A DNA stretch of 64,000 bases. It comes from an uncultured Treponema sp. (GTDB lineage Bacteria; Spirochaetota; Spirochaetia; Treponematales; Treponemataceae). The stretch covers positions 30,438 to 94,437 of the forward strand of contig CALFIX010000031.1 in NCBI GenBank assembly GCA_937877515.1. Reading direction: 5' to 3'. Shown here piece by piece: positions 18,241 to 26,250 of this stretch (positions within the stretch are counted from its first letter, which is position 1; each line of letters starts with the position of its first letter). The notes below the pieces were generated by a model, which was not told the DNA's origin, did no database searches, and saw nothing but the letters and a program-made list of their open reading frames with translations. The translations under genes and the position numbers were made by a program.

Positions 18241-19412
18241 ATAAGCTTAACACCCTTACCAGGCTTTACTACATAGCATTTAGAAGTAAAACCAAAAATG
18301 CGCTCATATTCAACTAATTTTGCCTTAAACTTGTCTACATCTTCATTACGAAGAACTGTATACAGAGAACGCCCGAAGCCTTTTCCTGTAATGCGGCCGC
18401 AGTTTACAGGTGTCCGTAAAACATCAGGTTTATCGTTGAGCGTCTGAACCCTTTTTAGTATCCAGTCAATTTCCGGACAAGATATTTCGTAAAGATCCCT
18501 TAAGCTTTCATGGCTTTTGTTTACTGCACGAGCAAAAGAGGCGAAATCTTTTTTTTCTAAAGCGGTACGCGCATCTAAAACACATTTATGTTCCTGCATT
18601 ATGCAGATTAGACGCCGCCGGGTGTCTTCATTTACTACAGAAAGGACTTCGTTTACCTCGGCATTATTTTCTTCGTAATGCCAGCCGCCATAAAGATTAG
18701 AGCGCTGCTCTTTAAGTTCTCCCAGCAGAAGTACATTTTCCGGCTGCTGTAAGCTTTCTTCATTCCATGTTGTAACGCGAGGAACTCCTGCATCTGTAAG
18801 AACTATGGTATGATCTTTAAAATTAAATGGAATAACTTCATAAGTATTTTTGGCATAATCCGTTAATACAAGAGAATTTTCCTTTGAATGAATTGCAGTA
18901 AAGTTATCTGCCTTATGATTTTCTAACGAAAGGAAATTTCTGTTTGCCCTTTCCAAAACTTGTAAAATTTGAGTATCTGAACATCTAAAAGACAAAAGTT
19001 CCCTTATGGCCCAGGCGGAAGCAATTTTTATAGCCGTGGTTATGCCAAAGCCTGCAGAAGGAGCCGTCTCTGACCAGACCGTAAAGTTCATGCCCTTACA
19101 TTCAAATCCGCCGGATGTAAAACCATAAACAACGGATTTTATGGCATTTGCCCAGCGGTCTTCTTTCTTAAACTTTAAGGATGAAAGATTGGCTTTCTTT
19201 TTTTCATCCAGCTGAACAAAGTTAAATTTAAGATTTGTATCATCCCTTTTAGAAACAGCAACATAAACAGGCAAATCAACTGCCATAGAAAGTGTCTTAT
19301 CTCTAAAAAACCACGTGTGCTCACCTATCAGGTGAAAGCGTCCGGGTGCCTTAGCTATAACATCAGGCTTTGCATCGTATTCCTCACGATGAGCTTGAAT
19401 TATGTCGTCCAT
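18237..19412 (-). CDS. GHMP kinase, diverged galactokinase-like
   Basis: The 391-aa protein keeps the galactokinase outline: N-terminal GRFHLIGEHT at 24-33 (GRVNLIGEHTDY in true GalK), a phosphate-binding loop at 119-126 and a C-terminal GKGFGRSLYTVL (normally GxGFGGC). The key loop reads SAGFGITT in place of PxGxGLSSSA, and the substrate-contacting Asp after GEHT is replaced (WFFRD). So the fold is GHMP kinase, but the sugar specificity, or activity at all, is doubtful. It heads the operon with surE and has an AGAGGG ribosome-binding site. Confidence 0.75.
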   Translation of the reverse strand: MDDIIQAHREEYDAKPDVIAKAPGRFHLIGEHTWFFRDKTLSMAVDLPVYVAVSKRDDTNLKFNFVQLDEKKKANLSSLKFKKEDRWANAIKSVVYGFTSGGFECKGMNFTVWSETAPSAGFGITTAIKIASAWAIRELLSFRCSDTQILQVLERANRNFLSLENHKADNFTAIHSKENSLVLTDYAKNTYEVIPFNFKDHTIVLTDAGVPRVTTWNEESLQQPENVLLLGELKEQRSNLYGGWHYEENNAEVNEVLSVVNEDTRRRLICIMQEHKCVLDARTALEKKDFASFARAVNKSHESLRDLYEISCPEIDWILKRVQTLNDKPDVLRTPVNCGRITGKGFGRSLYTVLRNEDVDKFKAKLVEYERIFGFTSKCYVVKPGKGVKLI

Positions 19413-19506
19413 TATCCCTCTTCCCCATTTTTTACTTACACTAAACTTAAATCAATAAGCTTCTAGTGTTGACTTTTTCTATATAAGATAATAAAACAAT
19501 AATATC

Positions 19507-21276
19507 GTGAAACGATTTATTTTACAAGGTTTTTATTCAATCTTTTCTGGATTTATGCTTGCCATGGCCATTTCTAACGAAGTTCTTCCATTCGGTTCGG
19601 CCTTTATTGCACTTTTTTGTCTTATTCCCATGTATTGGGCTTTTTATAACTCACAAAGCTACGGAGAGTCTGCACTGGTCTTTGCCTTACAGATTTTAAC
19701 AACACACCTTATTTCAAGTTTTTGGCTTGCAAATTTTCACGGTTACGCAGTCTTTACGCTTGGAGCAAGTGCATTTGGAACCGCATTTGAGGGAGCCCTT
19801 TGCGGAGTTATAGCATACATGTACCCTGCAAGACACAAGAAAAATTTTCTGCAGGAACTTTCCTCAGCATCTTCTAAATACATAAATCGCAGAGTTTTAT
19901 GGTTTACAGCTTCCTGGGTTTTTTATGAATGGATAAAGTCTGTCTGGGACATGGGATACCCCTGGGGAACAGTCAGCATGGCTACATACAACTGGCGTGT
20001 GATGACACAAATTGCAGACGTTACGGGAGTCTGGGGCGTAACCGTAATGATGACGCTCATAAACTCATATTTTGCAGAATACCTCATCTACATAAGACGT
20101 TCGGCAAATTCAATGGACAGAAGAACATTCAAAGAAAACCTGGCTCCTTCCAGAAACATGGTCATGGCTTTCTTTGCCGTATGCTTTGTATACGGCTGTT
20201 TCCAGCTGTTTACGCCTATTACCCCGACAAAACACCTGAACATTGTTATGGTACAGCAGAACTCTGACCCCTGGGAAGGAGGAGAAGTCTTAGGAATAGA
20301 AATTTCTGAACGCCTTACAGAAGAAAAAGTAAAGGAAATGCGCGAAAACGGTCTTGAGCCGGACATAGTCTTATGGAGCGAAGGAGTTCTCGGACGGTCT
20401 TTTCCTGCCAGCCGGAGTTACTACGAAAATAATCCTGGAGAAGAAGGTCTTGGAAACTTTATAAAAAGAATGGGTGTTCCTTTTATAATTGGCGGGCAGG
20501 TAAATGTAAACCCGTACAAAAGACACACTTCAAACGCTGCCATTTTCTTTGATAAAAAAGGCACATACTCTGGTTTTTATTCAAAAATTCACCTTGTACC
20601 ATTTGCTGAAGTAATTCCATACAACGAAAACCCTCTGATGAAGGCATTTATGAAAAACGTTGTAAGATTTTCTTCCAGCGGATGGACTCCCGGTAAGCAG
20701 TACGTAGTCTTTAGAGTTCCCCTTTCCAGCTCAAAAAACAGAAAACCACCTCTTGAATACGCTCTTACTCCAGAAGCCGGCATTTTCTTAGACCAGAACG
20801 GGCTTTCCAATTCAAAAGATACACAGCGTTACATTTCAAATGATAACGAAAACCCGGACAATTTTGTTTATTTTACAACACCAATATGCTTTGAAGATGC
20901 TTTTAACGATGTCTGCCGCAGGCTTTACAACATGGGAAGCGAGGTTTTCCTGAACATCACAAATGACTCATGGTCTTTAAAAGCCAGTTCCGAATATCAG
21001 CATTTTATAGCAGCAAGCTATAGAGCCATTGAATACAGGACAACCCTGGTCAGATGTACAAACTCCGGTTATTCTGTAGTAGTAGACCCCAAAGGAGAAA
21101 TTCTTGCAGATTTGCCATTATTTACAGAAGCAGCCTTAGGCTACAGCGTTCCAGTTTACGCAAGAAAAAACACAATATATGCCCGGTGCGGAGACTGGTT
21201 CATATACATAATTGTTGCCTTCATCGCCCTCTATGCTTTTTACGCATTCATAAAAAACTTAAATTTTTCTATTTGA
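19507..21276 (+). CDS. lnt: Apolipoprotein N-acyltransferase
   Basis: Lnt adds the third acyl chain to lipoproteins in the inner membrane. The N-terminal half has about six membrane helices, followed by the nitrilase-like domain with the catalytic triad visible as Glu near 290 (VLWSEG), Lys near 360 (YSKIHLVPFAE) and Cys near 461 (PICFEDAF). A closing helix lies at the C-terminus (WFIYIIVAFIALYAFYAF). At 589 aa it is longer than usual, with an insert of about 50 residues before the Cys strand. The GTG at 19507 has no Shine-Dalgarno; a TTGACT...TAAAAC promoter pair (19469-19497) places the transcript start only a few bases ahead of it. Confidence 0.93.
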   Translation: MKRFILQGFYSIFSGFMLAMAISNEVLPFGSAFIALFCLIPMYWAFYNSQSYGESALVFALQILTTHLISSFWLANFHGYAVFTLGASAFGTAFEGALCGVIAYMYPARHKKNFLQELSSASSKYINRRVLWFTASWVFYEWIKSVWDMGYPWGTVSMATYNWRVMTQIADVTGVWGVTVMMTLINSYFAEYLIYIRRSANSMDRRTFKENLAPSRNMVMAFFAVCFVYGCFQLFTPITPTKHLNIVMVQQNSDPWEGGEVLGIEISERLTEEKVKEMRENGLEPDIVLWSEGVLGRSFPASRSYYENNPGEEGLGNFIKRMGVPFIIGGQVNVNPYKRHTSNAAIFFDKKGTYSGFYSKIHLVPFAEVIPYNENPLMKAFMKNVVRFSSSGWTPGKQYVVFRVPLSSSKNRKPPLEYALTPEAGIFLDQNGLSNSKDTQRYISNDNENPDNFVYFTTPICFEDAFNDVCRRLYNMGSEVFLNITNDSWSLKASSEYQHFIAASYRAIEYRTTLVRCTNSGYSVVVDPKGEILADLPLFTEAALGYSVPVYARKNTIYARCGDWFIYIIVAFIALYAFYAFIKNLNFSI

Positions 21277-21280
21277 CAAA

Positions 21281-21342
21281 ATGACAAAAAATGTAAATTT
21301 GTCATAAAATTTATTGACACAACATTTTTATGAAATTATACT
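21281..21342 (+). promoter_or_regulatory. Promoter and candidate operator of bioYMN
   Basis: A near-perfect promoter, TTGACA (21314-21319), 17-nt spacer, TATACT (21337-21342), lies 43 nt before bioY. Immediately upstream is an inverted repeat with 8-base arms, ATGACAAA (21281-21288) and TTTGTCAT (21298-21305), separated by 9 nt; a further TTGACAAA half-like copy begins at 21273. The position just above the -35 box suits a transcription-factor site. Confidence 0.65.
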
Positions 21343-21385
21343 CAAAGTGCACGCGAAAAAATAATTAAAAAAAAAGAGGTAAAAA

Positions 21386-22033
21386 ATGAAGGATAGAAGC
21401 TTTAGAATGATTTTACGAAGCACATTTACAGCTGTTTTTGCAGCCATAATATGTGTCGGATGCCTTGTTGCAATTCCAACCCCTGGAGGAGTTCCAATTG
21501 CGGTTCAAAACATGTTCTGCATTCTTGCAGGCGGAATTTTAGGCGGAATTCAAGGAGCGGGAGCCGTAGGTCTTTTTATGATTTTAGGTGCAATAGGACT
21601 TCCCGTTTTTGCAGGCGCACACGGCGGAATGGCCTGCCTTATCGGTCCCACAGGCGGTTATATATGGGGTTATTTTTTAGCAGCTTTAGCCATAGGACTG
21701 ATTTTAGGAACACCTCACACATTTGAAAAAAAATTTAACATCATGATGTGGCTAAAAATTGCTATTGCAGCACTTCTTGCTTACGTTATAGTTTATGTTC
21801 CCGGCATTCCATGGTTTATACACGTTATGAAGGAACAGGGTAAGGATGTAAATTTTGCGAAAGCACTGAGTTGGACATGCATTCCTTTTATTCCCGGAGA
21901 TTTAATAAAGCTCTTTATTACAATTCCGCTTGTAGCTGTTTTACGCCCCATTGCAGCAAGATACCTTTACCCAAATGACAAAAAGGAAGAAGAAGAACTT
22001 TTAAATTCTCTAAAAAACAATAATGAGAATTAA
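21386..22033 (+). CDS. bioY: Biotin transporter substrate-binding subunit BioY
   Basis: S-component of the energy-coupling-factor biotin importer; binds biotin in the membrane. The 215-aa protein has six predicted helices and the BioY signatures LAGGILGGIQGAGAVGLFM and LIGPTGGYIWGYF. It is followed 2 bp later by the ATPase and then the T-component, giving a complete BioYMN set. A good GAGG ribosome-binding site precedes the ATG. No biotin synthesis genes lie nearby in this window. Confidence 0.95.
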   Translation: MKDRSFRMILRSTFTAVFAAIICVGCLVAIPTPGGVPIAVQNMFCILAGGILGGIQGAGAVGLFMILGAIGLPVFAGAHGGMACLIGPTGGYIWGYFLAALAIGLILGTPHTFEKKFNIMMWLKIAIAALLAYVIVYVPGIPWFIHVMKEQGKDVNFAKALSWTCIPFIPGDLIKLFITIPLVAVLRPIAARYLYPNDKKEEEELLNSLKNNNEN

Positions 22034-22035
22034 AA

Positions 22036-22776
22036 ATGCAGGACGCAATAAGACTTTCCAACGTTTATAAAATATTTTCACCTCAGACAGAAGGTGCAAA
22101 ACCTTTAGTTGCACTGAACAACGTTTCTTTTACAATAAGCGAAGGAAGTCTTACTGTAATTGCAGGCTCAAACGGATCCGGAAAAAGCGTTTTGATGCAA
22201 ATAATTTCCGGTCTTATAGAAAAGTCTGATGGAGAAGTTTACACATCTTCCAAGCCGGGTCTTATTTTTCAGGAAGCGGCTGCTCAAATTCTAGGCGACA
22301 CTCCTAGAGAAGATGTAGAAGTTGGTCCTAAAAACATGGGGCTATCAAAAAAAGATGCAGCTGTTGTAAGTCAGAAAGCACTGGAAAAAGTTTCCCTGCT
22401 GCATAAGGCAGACTACCCTGCTGATTTTTTGTCCGGCGGAGAAAAAAGACGACTTTCCGTCGCATCAATATGTGCAATGGAAAAAAACATAATTATCTTT
22501 GATGAACCGTATGCAAATCTTGACTATCCTGGCATAAAAGATGTGAATGCCCTCATAAAGGAACTTCATGAAAGTGGCAAAACTATATTGATTCTCTCTC
22601 ATGAGCTAGAAAAATGTCTCGGACTTTCTGACCACTTTATAGTTTTAAGACAGGGTGAACTTGTATTTGACGGCACCCCTGAAGAAGCATTAAAGAAACA
22701 TGCTAAAGATTTTTCTCTATGGGCTTTGCATAATCCTTTGACGTCCTATAACTTGCTAAGTGATTTAGTGTGGTAA
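22036..22776 (+). CDS. bioM: Energy-coupling-factor ABC ATPase BioM
   Basis: ATPase of the biotin ECF transporter. Walker A GSNGSGKS (about 44-51), Q-loop LIFQEAA, signature LSGGEKRRLSVA, Walker B IIIFDEP and switch His in LSHELE are all present in 246 aa. It drives conformational change through the T-component encoded next. Tight spacing to bioY (2 bp) and bioN (6 bp) supports one operon. Confidence 0.95.
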   Translation: MQDAIRLSNVYKIFSPQTEGAKPLVALNNVSFTISEGSLTVIAGSNGSGKSVLMQIISGLIEKSDGEVYTSSKPGLIFQEAAAQILGDTPREDVEVGPKNMGLSKKDAAVVSQKALEKVSLLHKADYPADFLSGGEKRRLSVASICAMEKNIIIFDEPYANLDYPGIKDVNALIKELHESGKTILILSHELEKCLGLSDHFIVLRQGELVFDGTPEEALKKHAKDFSLWALHNPLTSYNLLSDLVW

Positions 22777-22782
22777 TAAAAC

Positions 22783-23451
22783 ATGCACGGAAGCTTTTTT
22801 CATTACAGTACAGGAAATTCTTTTTTACACAGGCTTCACCCGAGTATAAAAATAATACTAATGATTTCTCTTGCAATAGGAGCCTTTTATGTTCCACCCC
22901 TTGTTGCCTTAGCAGTTTACGTTTTTCTAATAATTTTCTCTTTAGCATTTTTAAGACTTTCTCCAAAGGAAATTTTAAAAGACAACTTTCCTGCTTTAAG
23001 TTATGCAGCTTTACTTTACGCAATAAGCATTTTCCTAAATGCAATAAATTTTTTTAAATTCTTCCCAAACGAAAATATTTTAAAAGAAGCCCTGAAAATA
23101 TTTATACCCAGAACAAGCTATGTACCTTTACTCTTACACCTGGCCCTTTCTCTGGAACTGACTTCCGTATTTTTTAAGACCACAAGCGTCATGCAGTTTA
23201 ACTACGGGTTTAGGTCAATTGAACATTTTTTTACTCGCAAAGAAAGAACTCCTCTGGCAGACGAACTGTCTTTAACGCTTACATTCATTCCTCGACTAAC
23301 AGACTTCTGGCTTTCTCTGAACCTTGCATGGAAAGCAAGAGGCGGAAAAGATTCTCCGGAAAAGATTTTAAAACTTACTCCTGCCCTATTTAAATTTAGC
23401 ATGAACGAAGCCTACACAAAGGCAATGGCAAAGGAAAACCGGGAGCCGTAA
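22783..23451 (+). CDS. bioN: Energy-coupling-factor transmembrane subunit BioN
   Basis: T-component linking BioM to BioY. The 222-aa membrane protein has four to five helices and the coupling motif AWKARGG near residue 185, which EcfT proteins use to grip the ATPase. The N-terminal RLHPSIKIILMISLAI is also typical. It closes the bioYMN operon; no strong terminator is seen in the 59 bp that follow. Confidence 0.93.
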   Translation: MHGSFFHYSTGNSFLHRLHPSIKIILMISLAIGAFYVPPLVALAVYVFLIIFSLAFLRLSPKEILKDNFPALSYAALLYAISIFLNAINFFKFFPNENILKEALKIFIPRTSYVPLLLHLALSLELTSVFFKTTSVMQFNYGFRSIEHFFTRKERTPLADELSLTLTFIPRLTDFWLSLNLAWKARGGKDSPEKILKLTPALFKFSMNEAYTKAMAKENREP

Positions 23452-23471
23452 ATTAAAAGAAACTCTAAAAC

Positions 23472-23501
23472 TTGACGGATTACTCTTAATGACATTATAA
23501 T
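23472..23501 (+). promoter_or_regulatory. Promoter of the 23.5 kb ankyrin gene; very short leader
   Basis: TTGACG (23472-23477), 18-nt spacer, perfect TATAAT (23496-23501). The ATG at 23511 is 9 nt after the -10 box, leaving a leader of about 2-3 nt with no Shine-Dalgarno. Confidence 0.6.
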
Positions 23502-23510
23502 CTTTCATAT

Positions 23511-25226
23511 ATGAATAACACCCGTTTTGACCTACGCAAAAAATCTTATGCAATTTTTGTTTTAGCATTTTTTGTTTTTACCATACCTGCATTTTCTGCA
23601 AAAAAAGAAAAAATTGATTGGGAACTTCTTGCAAAGGAAGGAACTGCAAAAGAAATTCAGGACGCATTTAAAAAGACTTCCAGCCTGAACACACAGGTTT
23701 TTGGCACAGAAAGAGAAACTTTTCTAATGCTTGTTTTAGAAAATGACCGCGAATTGGAAATTGTAAATATATGTTTAACGGCAGAATCAAATATAAAAGC
23801 AAGGGACAGTTCTAAAAAAACGCCTATAATGTATGCCGCAGAATATACTTCATATCCAGAAGTTTTAGACACGTTAATTACAAGTGGTACTGTATTAGGC
23901 ATAGGAATTAAAGCCCGTATAAACGTTAAGGATGACTTTGGAAAGACGCCTTTTGATTATGCGCTAAAAAACAAAAAATGCAACACCTATGAAATACTTT
24001 CCAAGTACGCAAAAGACCCTGCAAGTGAAAGCAAAGTCTCTGAAGAGGCATCCTCAAAAACAAAAGAAAAAGCAGAAGAAACTAAAAGTTCAAAAAATGA
24101 AACAAAAAAGAAAAGCTCTAAAAAAGAAAAATCAACTGCAACAGAAGGAACTGTTGTTTCAGAATTTATTCCCTACGATGAACAAACAGAAACTAAAGCT
24201 AAGGACTCCCTGCAAGAAGGTTTAATAAACCTTCAGACAGAAAGCACACTTACTCCAGAAAAAGCAGCCGGCAGCTCACCTGAACAAGCTTCTGACAGAG
24301 AACCTGTTTCTCTTGAACAGGACGAAGTTCCTCCAAGGGTATCCATAGCACAGAGTTCTTCTCAGGAAAATACAGCTCCACAAAAGGAGGCAGCCGTCAT
24401 TGTTCTTCCTGCGCAGGAAGAAGAGCCTGAAGAAGAAGTTAAAACTCCACCTTTAGAAGAAATTTTTAACTCTCAAAGTTCACCGCAGAAAAGCACTGCA
24501 GAAGCTTCTCAAATAAAGCCTTATTCGCAGACCTATCTTTTTGACTTTGTAGAAGAAAGCGAAGAAGATCTTCAGGAAGAAAACACAGCAAAAACTTACA
24601 TAGAAAACCCAGATTACGCAGACGAAAACGGTGTAACGCTTCTAATGAAAGCTGCAAAAGCCGGTAATGACTGGGACGTACAGAACCTTCTGGAAAGCGG
24701 AGCAAATGTTCAGACCCGTGACAAGGATGGCTGGAGCGCGCTTATGTATGCAGTCCGCTACCAAAACAGCGTTCAGCTTGTAAACATGCTTATAAAAAAC
24801 GGTGCCCATATACGTGTAAGAAACAAATACAATGCAACGCCTCTCTTACTTGCCGCAGACTATTCTCAGAATCCGCAAATTATTTCCCTGCTTCTTACTA
24901 ACCGTTCTGCAAGCGAAGATGAAGTTTTCAGGGCATTTGTCATGGCATTAACTAGCAATGCAGGAAGCGATCATGTTCAGGTAGCAAAAGTAAAGCTCTT
25001 CTTAGATATGGGAGTTCCAGTAAACCGAATGTGGAAGGGAGAAACCCCATTAATGTATGCTTCCCAGTATTCAGCTTCAACGGCAGTCATAAAATTGCTG
25101 CTGGAAAACGGAGCAAAGACAAGCATAAAAGATGCAGAAGGGAAAACAGCTTTCGACTATGCAAAACTCAATTCAAAGCTGCCACATGATGACACATTTT
25201 GGGCGCTGAATTCCAGTTCAAGGTAA
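23511..25226 (+). CDS. Exported ankyrin-repeat protein with low-complexity middle
   Basis: The 571-aa protein has a signal peptide (AIFVLAFFVFTIPAFSA), two or three N-terminal ankyrin-like units (about 40-165), a Lys/Glu/Ser-rich low-complexity linker (about 165-360) and about five C-terminal ankyrin units (about 375-565; for example NGVTLLMKAAKAGNDWDVQ and GWSALMYAVRY). Ankyrin stacks bind proteins; a periplasmic location is implied. Partner unknown. The linker is in frame with normal codon use, so it is not a frameshift scar. Confidence 0.85.
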   Translation: MNNTRFDLRKKSYAIFVLAFFVFTIPAFSAKKEKIDWELLAKEGTAKEIQDAFKKTSSLNTQVFGTERETFLMLVLENDRELEIVNICLTAESNIKARDSSKKTPIMYAAEYTSYPEVLDTLITSGTVLGIGIKARINVKDDFGKTPFDYALKNKKCNTYEILSKYAKDPASESKVSEEASSKTKEKAEETKSSKNETKKKSSKKEKSTATEGTVVSEFIPYDEQTETKAKDSLQEGLINLQTESTLTPEKAAGSSPEQASDREPVSLEQDEVPPRVSIAQSSSQENTAPQKEAAVIVLPAQEEEPEEEVKTPPLEEIFNSQSSPQKSTAEASQIKPYSQTYLFDFVEESEEDLQEENTAKTYIENPDYADENGVTLLMKAAKAGNDWDVQNLLESGANVQTRDKDGWSALMYAVRYQNSVQLVNMLIKNGAHIRVRNKYNATPLLLAADYSQNPQIISLLLTNRSASEDEVFRAFVMALTSNAGSDHVQVAKVKLFLDMGVPVNRMWKGETPLMYASQYSASTAVIKLLLENGAKTSIKDAEGKTAFDYAKLNSKLPHDDTFWALNSSSR

Positions 25227-25231
25227 AAAAA

Positions 25232-25807
25232 ATGCGTATTACAGGCGGAAAACTAAAAGGCAGATACACAGAAGTTCCAGATGGCTCCATGGCAATTAGG
25301 CCGGCTATGGACAGAATGAGAGAGTCAATTTTTGACATTCTGGAACCTAAGATTAAAGATAAATCTTTTTTAGATTTATTTTCCGGCTCGGGAACAATAG
25401 CTTTAGAAGCTGTTAGCCATGGAGCAGCAGAAGTAAGCCTCTGTGAAATGGACAAAAAAAAAGCCAGAACCGTTCTAAAAAATGTGTCCATGGCAGAAGA
25501 AGTGGGAGTCAGAATAGACTGTCACTTTATGGCGGTTGAGCTTTTCCTAAAAAGATGCAAAAAGAAGTACGATTTTATTTTTTTAGACCCGCCTTTTCCT
25601 TATAGGTTCAGACAAGAGCTTTTGGAAACAATAAGCAGACGAAATCTCTTAAAAGAAAACGGAACCGTAATGATACACTACCCCGCAGAAGATGTATTGC
25701 CCGAAAAAATAGAAAATCTTGAGCTTAAAGATAAAAGGCTTTATGGCCGCTCTATAGTAAATTTTTACATGCAAAAAAATTCTAATTCAAAGGACGAAAT
25801 TGAATAA
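25232..25807 (+). CDS. rsmD: 16S rRNA (guanine(966)-N(2))-methyltransferase RsmD
   Basis: Methylates G966 of 16S rRNA in the small subunit. The 191-aa protein starts at MRITGGKLKGR, the family's conserved opening, has the SAM motif FLDLFSGSGTIALEA and the catalytic N6/N2-methylase motif DPPF (LDPPFPYRF). The ATG at 25232 is chosen over an in-frame upstream ATG (25199) because the upstream one lies inside the ankyrin gene and the conserved domain begins at 25232. It sits 5 bp after the ankyrin stop, so it may be read from the same mRNA. Confidence 0.93.
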   Translation: MRITGGKLKGRYTEVPDGSMAIRPAMDRMRESIFDILEPKIKDKSFLDLFSGSGTIALEAVSHGAAEVSLCEMDKKKARTVLKNVSMAEEVGVRIDCHFMAVELFLKRCKKKYDFIFLDPPFPYRFRQELLETISRRNLLKENGTVMIHYPAEDVLPEKIENLELKDKRLYGRSIVNFYMQKNSNSKDEIE

Positions 25808-25849
25808 GTTGAATATTTAAATTAAAAAAATACAAAAAAATGGTTTAAC

Positions 25850-25877
25850 TTGACAAATGAAAATTTTAATATAAAAT
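25850..25877 (+). promoter_or_regulatory. Promoter of the 25.9 kb TPR-pair operon
   Basis: TTGACA (25850-25855), 16-nt spacer, TAAAAT (25872-25877), in a very AT-rich gap of 96 bp between rsmD and the next gene. Confidence 0.55.
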
Positions 25878-25903
25878 TAAATTAAACCTAAGTAAGGTAC
25901 GTA

Positions 25904-26248
25904 ATGAACGATGATTTAAAAAAACAGATTGACAGTAAACAGGGACAGGAAGGTTTTATAAAAGTTACTGACAGCCCTGTTAAAGGTCTTTCCGACCCAC
26001 AAAAAGTTGCCCTCAACAGGAAAGCGAATGCATTGTTTAACGAGGGCAAGACAGAAATGGCAGAACGCATTTTCATTACAACAGGTTATTCAGATGGACT
26101 TACGCGTGTTGCAGACCGTTATGTTCAAAAGAATGAATATATTCATGCATTAAAGCTCTATACTCTTGCACACAACAAGAGAAAGAGTGAACCGGTTATA
26201 GAAAAAATGGCGGGAATAGTTTCCCTAATGTTAAAAAGTGAGGATTAA
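25904..26248 (+). CDS. Small helical protein of unknown function
   Basis: The 114-aa protein has no signal peptide. It is helical; the part NRKANALFNEGKTEMAERIF and the following YVQKNEYIHALKLYTLAHN look like degenerate TPR helices. It is separated from the next TPR gene by only 2 bp and the two probably act together. Function not recognised. Confidence 0.75.
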   Translation: MNDDLKKQIDSKQGQEGFIKVTDSPVKGLSDPQKVALNRKANALFNEGKTEMAERIFITTGYSDGLTRVADRYVQKNEYIHALKLYTLAHNKRKSEPVIEKMAGIVSLMLKSED

Positions 26249-26250
26249 AA

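Noticed and set aside
14690..19412. A contractile or toxin-type system from the VWA/TPR/NHL genes
   Set aside because: The VWA metal motif is degenerate, no MoxR ATPase or secretion partner is adjacent, and the operon partners (surE, GHMP kinase) are metabolic.
21281..21305. A BirA, BioR or BioQ operator at bioYMN
   Set aside because: The half-site ATGACAAA does not match the consensus of these regulators as I know them, so I call it only a candidate operator.
22703..23044. Minus-strand frame over bioM/bioN
   Set aside because: Antisense shadow of the complete bioYMN operon.
24000..24600. Possible frameshift or degenerate region in the ankyrin gene
   Set aside because: The Lys/Glu/Ser-rich linker stays in one open frame and ankyrin units resume after it, so it is a low-complexity linker.
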